Positions 54,627 to 64,000 of a stretch of 64,000 nucleotides of DNA are shown here, in pieces. Location: NCBI RefSeq assembly GCF_000281895.1, contig NZ_CM001558.1, positions 124,001 through 188,000 on the forward strand, read 5' to 3'. The notes under the pieces are model-generated. The model was not told where the DNA came from, did not search any database, and worked only from the letters and a program-made list of their open reading frames with translations. The position numbers and the translations under genes are program-made. Position 1 is the stretch's first letter; every line of letters starts with the position of its first letter. This DNA is from Pseudomonas fluorescens Q2-87. GTDB lineage: Bacteria; Pseudomonadota; Gammaproteobacteria; Pseudomonadales; Pseudomonadaceae.

Positions 54627-55628
54627 TTACCCCACTTTCACCATGTGCGGTTGCGAGCCACGCTCGGGCGGCAGGTGGTCGAGGTCGCGGCTGACCAGCA
54701 GCAGGACTTCGGCCGAGGCGTCGGAAACCTGCGCCTTGTAACCGGCAATGGAGCGAGCGAAAACGTTGTAGATGACCACGGCGGGGATTGCCGCGACCAA
54801 GCCCAGGGCCGTTGCCAGCAGGGCTTCGGCAATGCCGGGGGCCACGACGGCGAGGTTGGTGGTCTGGGTCTTGGCGATGCCGATGAAGCTGTTCATGATG
54901 CCCCACACGGTGCCGAACAGACCGACGAACGGCGCGGTGGAACCGATAGTGGCAAGCACGCCGGTACCGCTGCTCATGTTACGACCGCAAGCGGCGACCA
55001 GGCGTTCGAGGCGAAAGCTCACCCGCTCCTTGATGCCTTCCTTCTCGCGGCTGTTGGCCGACAGGCGCATCTCTTCGAGCGCGTCGTGCACCAGCAGGTT
55101 GGCGAGAGTGCCTTCTTTCGCGGCGCTGGCGCTGGCTTCCTTCAGGGTGGTGGCTTTTTTCAGGGCGGCGATCTCGCCACGCAAGCGGCGCTTGGCTCCC
55201 AACAACTCGAAGCCTTTGGCGATCCAGATGGTCCAGGTGATGATCGAGGCGATGGCCAGGCCAATCATCACGATCTTCACGATAATATCGGCGTTCTGGT
55301 ACATGCCCCATGGCGACAGGTCGTGGGCCATGCCCAAGGAGTTGTCGGCCTTCTGTTGATCGGCTTCCATCTGCTTCGCGGCTTCGCCGAACTCGGCCAG
55401 CGCCTTTTGGACCTCTGGAGGGAGCGATGACGTATCGACGCTCCCATCAGGATTGCGTGGCACGTTCGGCGTGGCGCTTGCTGCGGGTTCATTGGCGGCT
55501 GCCGGAGCGGCGGCCTGGTCAGCGAACACTGCGCAAGGCGCGAGCAACAGGCTGAACAGCAAAGCGGCTACCGCGCCCCAGGCGCGAGGTCGGTGGGTTG
55601 GCGAAGCGGGGTATATAGAGTGTTTCAT
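54627..55628 (-). CDS. exbB: TonB-system proton channel subunit ExbB
   Basis: A 333-residue ExbB of the long Pseudomonas type from the ATG at 55628 (MKHSIYPAS). It has a signal peptide and a periplasmic extension rich in Ala/Pro (about 45-105), then three membrane segments (near 130, 237 and 285). The conserved LATIGSTAPFVGLFGTVWGIMNSF lies near 232. An upstream in-frame ATG at 55703 would place 25 unrelated residues before the signal. It is the first gene of exbB-exbD-tonB. Confidence 0.95.
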   Translation of the reverse strand: MKHSIYPASPTHRPRAWGAVAALLFSLLLAPCAVFADQAAAPAAANEPAASATPNVPRNPDGSVDTSSLPPEVQKALAEFGEAAKQMEADQQKADNSLGMAHDLSPWGMYQNADIIVKIVMIGLAIASIITWTIWIAKGFELLGAKRRLRGEIAALKKATTLKEASASAAKEGTLANLLVHDALEEMRLSANSREKEGIKERVSFRLERLVAACGRNMSSGTGVLATIGSTAPFVGLFGTVWGIMNSFIGIAKTQTTNLAVVAPGIAEALLATALGLVAAIPAVVIYNVFARSIAGYKAQVSDASAEVLLLVSRDLDHLPPERGSQPHMVKVG

Positions 55629-55704
55629 GCTGGCCGGACCTGAGAGAAAAGAAGGTTGATGTTCTTCCAGGCCTCGTGGGCCGAGAACAAAAGTGGCGTG
55701 CATT

Positions 55705-55723
55705 ATTGCAAGTAATTCTTGTT
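55705..55723. promoter_or_regulatory. candidate Fur box upstream of exbB
   Basis: ATTGCAAGTAATTCTTGTT is an imperfect 19-base palindrome (core CAAG-TAATT-CTTG) about 80 bases before exbB. It only partly matches the Fur consensus. The call leans on the known iron control of TonB systems. Confidence 0.35.
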
Positions 55724-55814
55724 AGCAACAGTAATAGCGTGTCTTTTTTTCCTGCATCGCTAGCCGCTCATCCCTTGGGAGGGCTAGTCTGCGGCTTTAC
55801 GAGAGGAGTTTTTG

Positions 55815-56672
55815 ATGTCCGCGCCTTCTGTTTTGATCGCCGGCTGTGGTGATATCGGCGGTCGCCTGGCCAGCCAATTACAGGCCCAGCACTGGCAGGT
55901 GTATGGCATGCGCCGCACGGTTTCCAAGCTGCCGGCGGGTGTCGCCGGGGTGGTGGGTGACCTGTTCAGCCAGCAATGCCCGGCCGATTGGCCCACCGGT
56001 CCGCTGGACTACCTGGTGTACAGCGCTGCGGCCACCGAACATGACGAAGCGGGCTATCGCGCGGCTTATGTCGAAGGGTTGCAGCATGTGTTGGGCTGGT
56101 TGAAGCAGCACGGGCAACAACCCAAGCGGCTGCTTTTTGTGTCCAGCAGCAGTGTGTATGGGCAACAGGCAGGGGAGTGGGTCGATGAAACCTCGCCCAC
56201 CGTGGCCGGTGGCTACTCCGGTCGGCTGATGCTTGAAGCCGAGCAAGTGGCGCTCGACAGCGGCATCCCGGCCAGCCGTGTGCGCCTGACCGGCATCTAT
56301 GGCCCGGGCCGAGAATGGTTGCTGAGCCAGGTGCGCCAGGGCTATAGCGTGGTAGAGGACCCGCCCCTGTATGCCAACCGCATCCACGCTGACGACGCGG
56401 CGGGCCTGCTGGCATTTCTGTTGGAAGCCGATCGCCAGGGCAAGACCCTGGAGGATTGCTATATCGGCGTCGATGATGCCCCTGCGCCATTGGCCGAAGT
56501 CGTAGGCTGGCTGCGCGACTACATGGGCGTCACCCAATGGGCCGAAAACGCCAGCGTCCGCCGCGCCGGCAGCAAACGCTGCAGCAACGCCCGGGCGAAG
56601 GCGCTGGGCTGGACGCCGCGGTATGCGAGTTTTCGTGAGGGATATGCGGCGATTCTTGAAGGGCGCTGCTGA
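55815..56672 (+). CDS. NAD-dependent epimerase/dehydratase-like protein (SDR, YeeZ type)
   Basis: A 285-residue Rossmann-fold protein of the extended SDR superfamily. The nucleotide-binding motif VLIAGCGDIGGRLA is at 5-18. VSSSSVYG (about 112-119) corresponds to the catalytic serine region. The usual YxxxK is replaced by a GYSGRLMLEAE segment, so catalysis is uncertain. GAGAGGAG lies before the ATG. It is monocistronic, divergent from exbB. The substrate is unknown. Confidence 0.86.
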   Translation: MSAPSVLIAGCGDIGGRLASQLQAQHWQVYGMRRTVSKLPAGVAGVVGDLFSQQCPADWPTGPLDYLVYSAAATEHDEAGYRAAYVEGLQHVLGWLKQHGQQPKRLLFVSSSSVYGQQAGEWVDETSPTVAGGYSGRLMLEAEQVALDSGIPASRVRLTGIYGPGREWLLSQVRQGYSVVEDPPLYANRIHADDAAGLLAFLLEADRQGKTLEDCYIGVDDAPAPLAEVVGWLRDYMGVTQWAENASVRRAGSKRCSNARAKALGWTPRYASFREGYAAILEGRC

Positions 56673-56693
56673 TTCCAGCCACCCCAAAACAAA

Positions 56694-56786
56694 CTGTGGG
56701 AGCGAGCCTGCTCGCGATGAGGCCGTAACATTCAACATCACTGCTGACTGTTACGCCGCTATCGCGAGCAGGCTCGCTCCCACAGG
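56694..56786. repeat. paired inverted REP sequences (REPIN-like)
   Basis: CTGTGGGAGCGAGCCTGCTC faces GAGCAGGCTCGCTCCCACAG about 45 bases away, between two converging genes. Confidence 0.9.
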
Positions 56787-56804
56787 GGGATCTTCAAAAT
56801 CCGG

Positions 56805-57545
56805 TTACTGCTTCTCCAGCATCCATTGGCGATTGCCTTGCACGAACGACGGCATTTCATCCGCCAGGGCCGTGTTGACGGTCTGGAAGATTTCCAGCTT
56901 CTTGCCGTCGCGGGCGAAGATCCAGGTGTTGCCCTGGCCGTTCTGTTGCAGCCAGATGTTGTCGTTGCCGCTGCTCATGGAGGCGCAATCGCCAGCCAGG
57001 CACAAGGCGTAACGGTCGGCGCCGGGCAACCCGCTGATCTGGCCGTCGGGCTGGAATTGCACCGTGGCGCCTTGTCCGGGGCCGCTGACGATATTCCAGG
57101 TGCCGCCAAGGTAGGCGGCGTACAGCGCTCGCTCGAAACTGGCGCCGATTGGCGCGCCTTCCGGTACCTGGATCTGCGCGCGGTCGAAATTCTGTTGCGG
57201 TTCGTTTTCGGTGGCGGCCTGGCTCAACTGGTCGCCGTCGCGCTTGAGTTCGCTGGCGGAGCTGCCGTAGAAATCGACTTTCCAGGCGCCGTCTTCTTCG
57301 CCGAGCAATTTGCCTTCGACGTTTTCAAAACCGTTGGTGTAGCGCGCCTGTCCGGCCCGGGTGTTGACGTCCCATTCCAGGTTCGGGCCATAGCCCTGCA
57401 GCGCTTCGCGCAGCGGACCGCCCTTGGCGGCGGCGTCGATGGCGGCCTGATTGATCCAGGTGCCGCTGATGTCACGGTCGGCAGGGTCGCTGGCGCAGCC
57501 GGCCAGGAGGAGGGCGAGCAGCGGGAGAGCAAGCGCTTTGCGCAT
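56805..57545 (-). CDS. putative lipoprotein, unknown function
   Basis: A 246-residue lipoprotein (LLLAGCASD, Cys17). It contains two beta-rich segments of similar flavour, DISGTWINQAAIDAA near 25 and YLGGTWNIVSGPGQGATVQFQPDGQISGL near 145, like internal repeats of a small beta-barrel. A cysteine pair lies in YALCLAGDCASM. I do not recognise a named family. It precedes no gene on its strand before the REP pair. Confidence 0.78.
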   Translation of the reverse strand: MRKALALPLLALLLAGCASDPADRDISGTWINQAAIDAAAKGGPLREALQGYGPNLEWDVNTRAGQARYTNGFENVEGKLLGEEDGAWKVDFYGSSASELKRDGDQLSQAATENEPQQNFDRAQIQVPEGAPIGASFERALYAAYLGGTWNIVSGPGQGATVQFQPDGQISGLPGADRYALCLAGDCASMSSGNDNIWLQQNGQGNTWIFARDGKKLEIFQTVNTALADEMPSFVQGNRQWMLEKQ

Positions 57546-57560
57546 GGTGGAATCCTTTCA

Positions 57561-57593
57561 AAACGAAAACGGCGCAGCGGGGGACGCTGCGCC
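57561..57593 (-). terminator. intrinsic terminator of ridA
   Basis: On the minus strand GGCGCAGCG pairs with CGCTGCGCC (short C-rich loop), followed by a T-rich GTTTTCGTTTT, just after the ridA stop. Confidence 0.8.
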
Positions 57594-57600
57594 GGCCTTG

Positions 57601-57981
57601 TTACTCGATGACCAGGATGGCATCCATCTCAACCTGCGAGCCCTTCGGCAGGGCCGCCACGCCGATGGCGGCGCGGGCAGGGTAAGGCTGGTCGAAATAC
57701 TTGCCCATGATCTCGTTGACCTTGGCGAAGTGGCTCAGGTCAGTGAGGAAGATGTTCAGCTTGACGATGTCCTTGAACGAACCACCGGCGGCTTCGGCCA
57801 CGGCCTTGAGATTCTCGAACACCTGCACGGTCTGGGCTTCGAAGCCTTCCACCAGCTCCATGGTTTTTGGGTCCAGCGGGATCTGGCCCGACATGTACAC
57901 GGTGTTGCCGGCCTTGATGGCCTGTGAATAAGTACCGATGGCGGCTGGGGCCTTGTCGCTGTTGATAACGGTCTTGGTCAT
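57601..57981 (-). CDS. RidA family enamine/imine deaminase
   Basis: A 126-residue RidA (YjgF/YER057c) protein. It hydrolyses reactive enamine intermediates formed by PLP enzymes. [25 protein letters not shown] near 16 and the arginine of [23 protein letters not shown] near 101 are the active-site signatures. Full length. It lies 37 bases downstream of spoT on the same strand and ends at a terminator. Confidence 0.94.
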   Translation of the reverse strand: MTKTVINSDKAPAAIGTYSQAIKAGNTVYMSGQIPLDPKTMELVEGFEAQTVQVFENLKAVAEAAGGSFKDIVKLNIFLTDLSHFAKVNEIMGKYFDQPYPARAAIGVAALPKGSQVEMDAILVIE

Positions 57982-58017
57982 TTAAGACTCCTTGTAATGA
58001 ATTGGCTCCCCGAGGAG

Positions 58018-60123
58018 CTACGCGCGCATCCGGGTGATGCGGATAACGCCGGTCAGGGCACGCAGTTTCTTGATCACGCGGGCCAGGTGCACGCGGTCAT
58101 GCACGCTCACCACTAATTGGACGACGCTGATGCGGCCATCGCGTTCGTCCATGCTGATTTTCTCGATGTTGCCGTCGGCGGCGTTGACGCTGCTGGCCAG
58201 CAGGGCGATCAGGCCGCGCTGGTGCTCCAGCTCGACTCGCAGCTCGACGTTGAATTCGCCGGTGACATCCTTGGCCCAGGAGAGCTGGATGCACTTTTCC
58301 GGGTTGTGACGGATTTCGCTGATGTTGCGGCAATTGTCCAGGTGCACCACCATCCCCTTACCGGCGGACAGGTGGCCGACAATCGGGTCGCCCGGGATCG
58401 GTGTGCAGCATTTGGCGTAGCTGAGCACCAGGCCTTCGGTACCGCGAATCGCCAGCGGGCCTTCGGGGCTTGGCAACTGTTCGCCTTCGCCGAGCAGGCG
58501 ACGGGCAACGACGTAGGCCATGCGATTGCCCAGGCCGATGTCTTCGAGCAGGTCTTCGATCAGTTCGAGGCGGTATTCGGTGAGCATCACCTGCACACGC
58601 TCGGCGGGGATCTTGTCCAGCGAACTGTCGAAACCGTTCAGTACCTTGTTCAGCAGGCGTTCGCCCAGGCTGATGGATTCGGAGCGGCGTTGCAGTTTCA
58701 AGGCATGGCGGATGTGCGTGCGGGCCTTGCCGGTGACCACGAAATTGAGCCATGCCGGGTTCGGGCGGGCGCCGGGCGCGCTGACGATCTCCACCGTAGA
58801 ACCGCTTTGCAACGGTTCGGAGAGCGGCGCCAGGCGGCGATTGATCCGACACGCGATGCAGCTGTTGCCCACGTCGGTGTGCACCGCATAGGCGAAGTCC
58901 ACGGCCGTGGAGCCCTTGGGCAACTCCATGATCCGACCCTTGGGCGTGAAGACGTAGACCTCGTCCGGGAACAGGTCGATCTTGACGCTTTCAATGAATT
59001 CCAGGGAGTTACCGGCGCGCTGCTGCATCTCCAGCACACCCTTGACCCACTGCCGGGCCCGGGCGTGGGTGCTCTTGGGCTGTTCGTCGCCGCTGGACTT
59101 GTAGAGCCAGTGGGCGGCGATGCCATTGTTGGCCATCTCTTCCATTTCACGGGTACGGATCTGGATTTCGATCGGTACACCATGCATGCCGAACAGCGTG
59201 GTATGCAGCGATTGGTAGCCGTTGGCCTTGGGAATCGCGATGTAGTCCTTGAAGCGTCCCGGTAACGGTTTGTACAAGTTATGCACAGCACCCAGTACGC
59301 GGTAGCAGGTATCGACCTTGTCGACGATGATCCGGAACGCGTAGACGTCCATGATCTCGTTGAAGGCCCGACGCTTGCCGCGCATTTTCTTGTAGATGCC
59401 GTAGAGGTGTTTCTGTCGGCCGCTGACTTCGCCTTCGATGCCGTCGATGGCCAGGCAATGGCTCAGGGACTCTTCGATCTTGTTGACGATTTCCTTGCGG
59501 TTGCCCCGGGCGCGCTTGACGGCCTGGTTGATCCGCGCCGAACGCATCGGGTGCATGGCCTTGAAGCCGAGGTCTTCGAACTCGATGCGGATCGCGTGCA
59601 TGCCCAGGCGGTTGGCGATGGGCGCATAGATTTCCAGGGTTTCCTTGGCGATGCGCCGGCGTTTTTCGCCGGAGAGTACTTCCAGGGTGCGCATGTTGTG
59701 CAGGCGGTCGGCGAGCTTGACCAGGATCACGCGGATGTCGCGAGCCATGGCCATGGCCATTTTCTGGAAGTTCTCGGCCTGGGCCTCGGCCTTGGTCTCG
59801 AAGTTCATCTGGGTCAGCTTGCTGACGCCGTCGACCAGTTCGGCCACGGTTTCGCCGAACTGCGCTTGCAGCGCTTCCTTGGCAATGCCGGTGTCTTCGA
59901 TCACGTCATGCAGCATCGCCGCCATCAGGCTCTGATGGTCCATGTGCATGTCGGCAAGAATGTTCGCCACCGCAAGGGGGTGCGTGACGTACGCCTCGCC
60001 GCTACGGCGGCGTTGGCCGTCGTGGGCTTGTTCGGCGTAGAAATAGGCTCGGCGGACCAGGTTGACCTGGTCCGTGCCGAGGTAGGCCGATAAGCGATCG
60101 GCGAGGGCGTCTATGCTCGGCAT
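58018..60123 (-). CDS. spoT: bifunctional (p)ppGpp synthetase/hydrolase SpoT
   Basis: A 701-residue RelA/SpoT homolog controlling the stringent alarmone. The HD hydrolase is intact (THPLAVANILADMHMD, MLHDVIEDT near 69). The synthetase domain covers about 220-340 (YGIYKKMRGKRRAFNEIMDVYAFRIIV). The TGS domain (VFTPKGRIMELPKGSTAVDFAYAVHT) is near 385. An ACT domain ends the protein. Length fits the family. It is flanked by rpoZ and ridA in the common Pseudomonas order. Confidence 0.98.
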   Translation of the reverse strand: MPSIDALADRLSAYLGTDQVNLVRRAYFYAEQAHDGQRRRSGEAYVTHPLAVANILADMHMDHQSLMAAMLHDVIEDTGIAKEALQAQFGETVAELVDGVSKLTQMNFETKAEAQAENFQKMAMAMARDIRVILVKLADRLHNMRTLEVLSGEKRRRIAKETLEIYAPIANRLGMHAIRIEFEDLGFKAMHPMRSARINQAVKRARGNRKEIVNKIEESLSHCLAIDGIEGEVSGRQKHLYGIYKKMRGKRRAFNEIMDVYAFRIIVDKVDTCYRVLGAVHNLYKPLPGRFKDYIAIPKANGYQSLHTTLFGMHGVPIEIQIRTREMEEMANNGIAAHWLYKSSGDEQPKSTHARARQWVKGVLEMQQRAGNSLEFIESVKIDLFPDEVYVFTPKGRIMELPKGSTAVDFAYAVHTDVGNSCIACRINRRLAPLSEPLQSGSTVEIVSAPGARPNPAWLNFVVTGKARTHIRHALKLQRRSESISLGERLLNKVLNGFDSSLDKIPAERVQVMLTEYRLELIEDLLEDIGLGNRMAYVVARRLLGEGEQLPSPEGPLAIRGTEGLVLSYAKCCTPIPGDPIVGHLSAGKGMVVHLDNCRNISEIRHNPEKCIQLSWAKDVTGEFNVELRVELEHQRGLIALLASSVNAADGNIEKISMDERDGRISVVQLVVSVHDRVHLARVIKKLRALTGVIRITRMRA

Positions 60124-60183
60124 GATGATGACTCCTGCCGTCTGCTGTGACCCCGCGCCGTGCTACGTCGACCAGGCATAGGC

Positions 60184-60447
60184 TTAGACCGCCTCGTTGG
60201 ACTCGTCCTCGAACGCTGCGAACAGCGGTTCGTCTTCGACGATTTCAGCGTTGGCGATGAACTCGTAGCTCATCAGGCCTTCGGCGATTTCACGCAGCGC
60301 TACGACGGTAGGCTTGTCGTTTTCCCACTGGACCAACGGCTCTTTGCCACCGGTAGCCAGTTGACGGGCACGCTTGGTAGAGAGCATGACCAGCTCAAAG
60401 CGGTTTTCCACGTGTTCTAGGCAGTCTTCAACGGTTACGCGGGCCAT
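60184..60447 (-). CDS. rpoZ: RNA polymerase omega subunit
   Basis: An 87-residue omega subunit, which helps RNA polymerase assemble and binds ppGpp at its interface with beta prime. [33 protein letters not shown] is the conserved N-terminus. The longer in-frame extension upstream to 60579 overlaps the gmk terminator and has no homology. The gene directly precedes spoT, fitting the link to ppGpp. Confidence 0.97.
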   Translation of the reverse strand: MARVTVEDCLEHVENRFELVMLSTKRARQLATGGKEPLVQWENDKPTVVALREIAEGLMSYEFIANAEIVEDEPLFAAFEDESNEAV

Positions 60448-60504
60448 GGTATTCCTCGGAGCGAATGCAATATGCGCGCTGCCCGGTTGGGCGAGCGGAC
60501 TCGA

Positions 60505-60548
60505 CAGTTTAAAAAAACACCAGCGTTTAGGGAAGCGCTGATTTTTTA
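60505..60548 (-). terminator. possible terminator after gmk
   Basis: On the minus strand CAGCG pairs with CGCTG across 10 bases, followed by GTGTTTTTTT, between gmk and rpoZ. The stem is short, so readthrough is likely. Confidence 0.5.
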
Positions 60549-60614
60549 ACCAAACCCCTCGGCGCGCTGCGAGTACCAATGTAAAGCCGTCGCAGCGGTT
60601 TTGGGAAGGGCTCT

Positions 60615-61241
<627 letters not shown>

Positions 61242-61247
61242 TTAGCC

Positions 61248-62111
61248 TTACTCAATGTTCTGCACTTGTTCGCGCATTTGCTCGATCAACACCTTGAGGT
61301 TGACCGCAGCCTGGGTGCTGCGCGGGTCGAAGGCTTTGGAGCCCAGTGTATTGGCTTCGCGGTTGAGCTCCTGCATCAGGAAGTCCAGGCGGCGACCGGC
61401 CGCACCGCCGGACTTGAGCACCCGGCGAACTTCGATGATGTGGGTGCTCAGGCGATCCAGCTCTTCAGCCACGTCGCTTTTTTGCGCGAGCATGACCATT
61501 TCCTGTTCCAGGCGTTGGGGGTCCAGCTCGGCCTTCATGTCGGCGAAGCGATCGAGGACTTTCTGGCGCTGGGTGGCGAGCATCTGCGGGACCAGCTCGC
61601 GCAGGGTGCTGACGTCTCCTTCGATGGAGGTCAGACGCTCGTCGATCAGCCGGGCCAGCTCCGCGCCTTCACGTTCACGACCGGCCTTGAGTTCTTTCAA
61701 GCCCTGGTTGAACAGCGCCAGCGCCTCGGAGTTCAGCGCTTGCGGGTCGCTCGCATCACCCACCAGCACGCCGGGCCAGGCCAGGACTTCCAGCGGGTTC
61801 AGGGCGGCAGGGTTCTTGATCAGGCTGGCGACGGTTTCGGCGGCGGCCACCAGTTGCGCGGCGCGTTCGCGGTCTATCTGCAGCGTCTTGCCGGTGCTTT
61901 CTTCGGTGAAGCGCAAGGTGCATTCCAGTTTGCCCCGGGACAGGCCCTGGCGCAGTGCTTCACGCACGCCACCTTCGAGGTCGCGAAAGGACTCGGGCAG
62001 GCGCAGGTGCGGCTCCAGGTAGCGGCTGTTGACCGAGCGCAGTTCCCAGCTCAGCGTGCCTTGGGCGCCGGCTTTTTCGACCCGGGCGAAGGCGGTCATG
62101 CTGTGCACCAT
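61248..62111 (-). CDS. YicC family endoribonuclease-like protein
   Basis: A 287-residue YicC protein from the ATG at 62111. It has the YicC N-domain (MTAFARVE, WELRSVNSRYLEPHLRLPESFRDLE) and the C-terminal DUF1732 (LAQKSDVAEELDRLSTHI, RRLDFLMQELNREANTLGSKA). E. coli YicC is reported to be an endoribonuclease acting with PNPase on small RNA. The upstream frame to 62237 lacks a start with a ribosome site. It is divergent from rph. Confidence 0.94.
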   Translation of the reverse strand: MVHSMTAFARVEKAGAQGTLSWELRSVNSRYLEPHLRLPESFRDLEGGVREALRQGLSRGKLECTLRFTEESTGKTLQIDRERAAQLVAAAETVASLIKNPAALNPLEVLAWPGVLVGDASDPQALNSEALALFNQGLKELKAGREREGAELARLIDERLTSIEGDVSTLRELVPQMLATQRQKVLDRFADMKAELDPQRLEQEMVMLAQKSDVAEELDRLSTHIIEVRRVLKSGGAAGRRLDFLMQELNREANTLGSKAFDPRSTQAAVNLKVLIEQMREQVQNIE

Positions 62112-62373
62112 GGAGGTTCCTCGCAATGCAGGCCGGCACAACGTGTCGTCGTGGGCCTGGTATCTGTAAATAAAAGCCCAAGGGCAGCAAAGGCGCAGGA
62201 TTGTAGCGCAGTGCGAGGCGTGCCCCAAACCGTGCATGCGACAAAGCGCTGTTGCCCGTCGGCTGGGCCTTTGAGGGGGCTCGCTCGTCGTGCCGGTACA
62301 TTAGAACTGCCCTCCGGGGGTTCACGGCTCTATAATGCTCGGCAGTTTTCAGTCCTCAGTACAGGTATTCCCT

Positions 62374-63096
62374 ATGAAACGTCCAAGTGGTCGCGCTGCC
62401 GATCAGCTCCGCTCGATCCGCATTACCCGCAACTACACCAAACACGCCGAGGGATCCGTACTGGTCGAATTCGGTGATACCAAGGTCATCTGCACCGTCA
62501 GCGTCGAAAATGGCGTGCCACGGTTCCTCAAGGGTCAGGGCCAAGGCTGGCTGACGGCCGAGTACGGCATGCTGCCGCGTGCCACCGGCGAGCGGAACCA
62601 GCGTGAGGCAAGCCGTGGCAAGCAAGGCGGCCGCACCCTGGAAATCCAGCGCCTGATCGGCCGTTCGCTGCGCGCCGCGCTGGACATGTCCAAGTTGGGT
62701 GACGTGACCCTGTATGTCGATTGCGACGTGATCCAGGCCGACGGCGGCACCCGCACGGCGTCCATCACCGGCGCCATGGTTGCGTTGGTTGACGCCCTGA
62801 AAGTGATCAAGAAACGTGGCGGCCTCAAGGGCGGCGATCCGCTCAAGCAAATGATCGCTGCGGTGTCCGTGGGCATGTACCAGGGCGAGCCTGTGCTGGA
62901 CCTGGATTATCTGGAAGACTCTGCGGCCGAGACCGACCTGAACGTGGTCATGACCAGCGCTGGCGGCTTCATTGAAGTCCAGGGCACTGCCGAAGGTGCG
63001 CCGTTCCAGCCGGAAGAATTGAACGCTATGCTGGAGCTGGCGAAGAAAGGCATGAACGAGATTTTCGAATTGCAAAAGGCCGCATTGGCTGACTGA
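62374..63096 (+). CDS. rph: ribonuclease PH
   Basis: A 240-residue phosphorolytic 3'-5' exonuclease that trims tRNA precursors. [41 protein letters not shown] is the family start. The RNA-binding [30 protein letters not shown] near 74-103 and the phosphate-site [20 protein letters not shown] near 116 are intact. An in-frame start at 62335 has no homology. It is divergent from yicC. Confidence 0.98.
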   Translation: MKRPSGRAADQLRSIRITRNYTKHAEGSVLVEFGDTKVICTVSVENGVPRFLKGQGQGWLTAEYGMLPRATGERNQREASRGKQGGRTLEIQRLIGRSLRAALDMSKLGDVTLYVDCDVIQADGGTRTASITGAMVALVDALKVIKKRGGLKGGDPLKQMIAAVSVGMYQGEPVLDLDYLEDSAAETDLNVVMTSAGGFIEVQGTAEGAPFQPEELNAMLELAKKGMNEIFELQKAALAD

Positions 63097-63126
63097 TTGT
63101 TTCGCGCTTCAGACAAGGAGACTGTC

Positions 63127-63495
63127 ATGAGTGATGAGCAAGTCCTACTGCCCCAACCCAGCAAGGAGGCGCGTCAATGGGCGATGTTTTGTCACTTGTC
63201 GGCCTTGTTGGGAATCTGGATCCCGTTCGGTACGCTGATCGGGCCGTTGGTGCTCTGGCAGCTCAAGCGTGAAACCGACCCGTTTATCGATGCCCAGGGC
63301 AAGGAAGCGCTGAATTTCCAGATTACCGTGGCGATTGCCTCGGCCATCTGCCTGTTGTTGATGATTGTGGTGATTGGCTTTTTCCTGTTCGGCCTGGTGG
63401 CCATCGGTGCGCTGGTGCTGACCATCATCGGCGGGGTGAAGGCAGGCGAAGGGCAGCCGTATCGGTATCCGTTTACCTGGCGATTGGTTAAATAA
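63127..63495 (+). CDS. DUF4870 membrane protein
   Basis: A 122-residue protein with a cytosolic start, RQWAMFCHLSALLGIWIPFGTLIGPLVLWQLKRE (the DUF4870 signature, including the first membrane helix), DAQGKEALNFQ, then two more membrane helices at about 72-112. AAGGAG lies 7 bases before the ATG. It is 30 bases after rph, so probably the same transcript. Its function is unknown. Confidence 0.92.
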   Translation: MSDEQVLLPQPSKEARQWAMFCHLSALLGIWIPFGTLIGPLVLWQLKRETDPFIDAQGKEALNFQITVAIASAICLLLMIVVIGFFLFGLVAIGALVLTIIGGVKAGEGQPYRYPFTWRLVK

Positions 63496-63512
63496 CGATC
63501 AGTACGGTGATA

Positions 63513-63541
63513 AAAAATGCCCCGATATTCGGGGCATTTTG
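63513..63541 (+). terminator. intrinsic terminator of rph-DUF4870
   Basis: AAAATGCCCCGA pairs with TCGGGGCATTTT around a 4-base loop, 18 bases after the stop. Confidence 0.9.
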
Positions 63542-63850
63542 CTTTGAGCACTTAGTCTTTCTTACTATGCTCGGCACAGTTACGTAAATCGTTACTGTGC
63601 GCATATATTTATCATTCTTACACTTCCAGTCACAACTGCAGGGTTTCAGTGCGCCCTAGGCGCTTGGCATCGAGTCTCGCCGATTGCTAAAGTTGCCCCA
63701 AGTTATATTTGTTCAGAAATATTTCGATATATTCAGACCATTGAAGGTCCTTGAATTCAAAGCAAATCAGTGTTGAGAACTCAACCTGTTCAAGAGGCGT
63801 GTCCAGGTAAAAAGTTCGCCCCTGAATATATATCCAAAAAGATAAACAGC
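63542..63850. other. AT-rich gene-free stretch upstream of gltS
   Basis: About 310 bases, lower in GC than the flanks. It holds a long inverted repeat GCACAGTTACG/CGTTACTGTGC (63574-63600, one mismatch), a GTTGAG-AA-CTCAAC palindrome (63772-63785) and GACC/GGTC (63737-63750). A 63-codon leftward ORF (63687-63878) has no start signal I trust and overlaps gltS. These are possible operators of gltS. Confidence 0.5.
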
Positions 63851-64000
63851 ATGTTTGAGCTTGATTTCTACGGAACACTTGTCGCCGCCTCTTTAGTACT
63901 TTTGCTGGGGCGCGGACTCGTTACCCGTGTTGGTTTTCTACGCGCCTACAATATCCCCGAACCTGTAGCAGGCGGGCTGGTGGTTGCCTTGATCCTCTTG
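63851..64000 (+). CDS. gltS: sodium/glutamate symporter, 5' part
   Basis: The first 50 codons are present; the gene runs off the window. MFELDFYGTLVAASLVLLLGR, then RVGFLRAYNIPEPVAGGLVVALILL, match the N-terminus of GltS, a sodium-coupled glutamate uptake carrier of the inner membrane. The PEPVAGG motif is diagnostic for the family. No strong Shine-Dalgarno is visible (AAAAAGATAAACAGC before the ATG). Confidence 0.88.
   Translation, partial: MFELDFYGTLVAASLVLLLGRGLVTRVGFLRAYNIPEPVAGGLVVALILL

Noticed and set aside
63687..63878. A leftward 63-residue protein gene
   Set aside because: It has no Shine-Dalgarno, overlaps the start of gltS on the other strand and lies in AT-rich DNA. It is kept only as a possible remnant.

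Overview
The window looks like a chromosome segment of a fluorescent Pseudomonas (P. fluorescens group). Supporting signs are the high GC content with strong third-position bias, a trpBA operon divergent from the LysR regulator trpI, an HSI-I type VI secretion locus collinear with the P. aeruginosa one, the order oxyR-recG-HDOD and spoT-rpoZ-gmk-yicC-rph, and many Pseudomonas REP sequences (GTGGGAGCG... and GTGGCGAGG... types). No rRNA, tRNA, CRISPR array or phage was seen.

Layout. 1-5.6 kb: HU protein, a lipoprotein metallopeptidase, two paralogous small lipoproteins, two paralogous DUF1161 proteins, OsmC, an LLM-class flavin oxidoreductase, dodecin and a DUF883 protein. 5.6-8.7 kb: trpI and trpBA. 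8.7-10.05 kb: an AT-rich insert carrying a Panacea-type toxin-antitoxin pair. 10.1-46.3 kb: a complete type VI secretion system (T6SS). A leftward operon encodes tssA-B-C-hcp, a Tae4 amidase and putative immunity lipoprotein, tssE-F-G-H and vgrG. A rightward operon encodes tagH-tssJ-K-L-M-tagF-pppA-ppkA-tagT-S-R-Q. At the left edge two almost identical vgrG genes flank an Eag-PAAR-toxin-immunity cassette, and a second Eag gene has lost its partner. 46.3-48.6 kb: a repeat-rich region with a tandem REP array, a DUF6124 gene with a strongly structured leader, and an SCP2-like gene. 48.6-63.5 kb: housekeeping genes (HDOD protein, recG, a frameshifted oxyR, tonB-exbD-exbB, an epimerase, a lipoprotein, ridA, spoT, rpoZ, gmk, yicC, rph, DUF4870). 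The window ends inside gltS.

How the T6SS parts fit: TssJLM is the envelope complex, TssEFGK the baseplate, TssBC the sheath, Hcp the tube, VgrG/PAAR the tip and ClpV the recycling ATPase. TagQRST-PpkA-TagH(Fha)-PppA-TagF form the threonine-phosphorylation switch. Visible cargo is a periplasmic Tae4 peptidoglycan amidase and a cytoplasm-directed PAAR-fused toxin loaded by an Eag chaperone. The TagJ gene, which sits between hcp and tssE in P. aeruginosa, is absent; Tae4 and its lipoprotein neighbour occupy that place.

Most notable leads: a multi-hairpin leader with a terminator-like hairpin upstream of the DUF6124 gene; the oxyR frameshift at an A6 run; the Tae4 cassette in the TagJ position; mosaic vgrG paralogs; and an orphan Eag gene beside a Panacea toxin-antitoxin insert.
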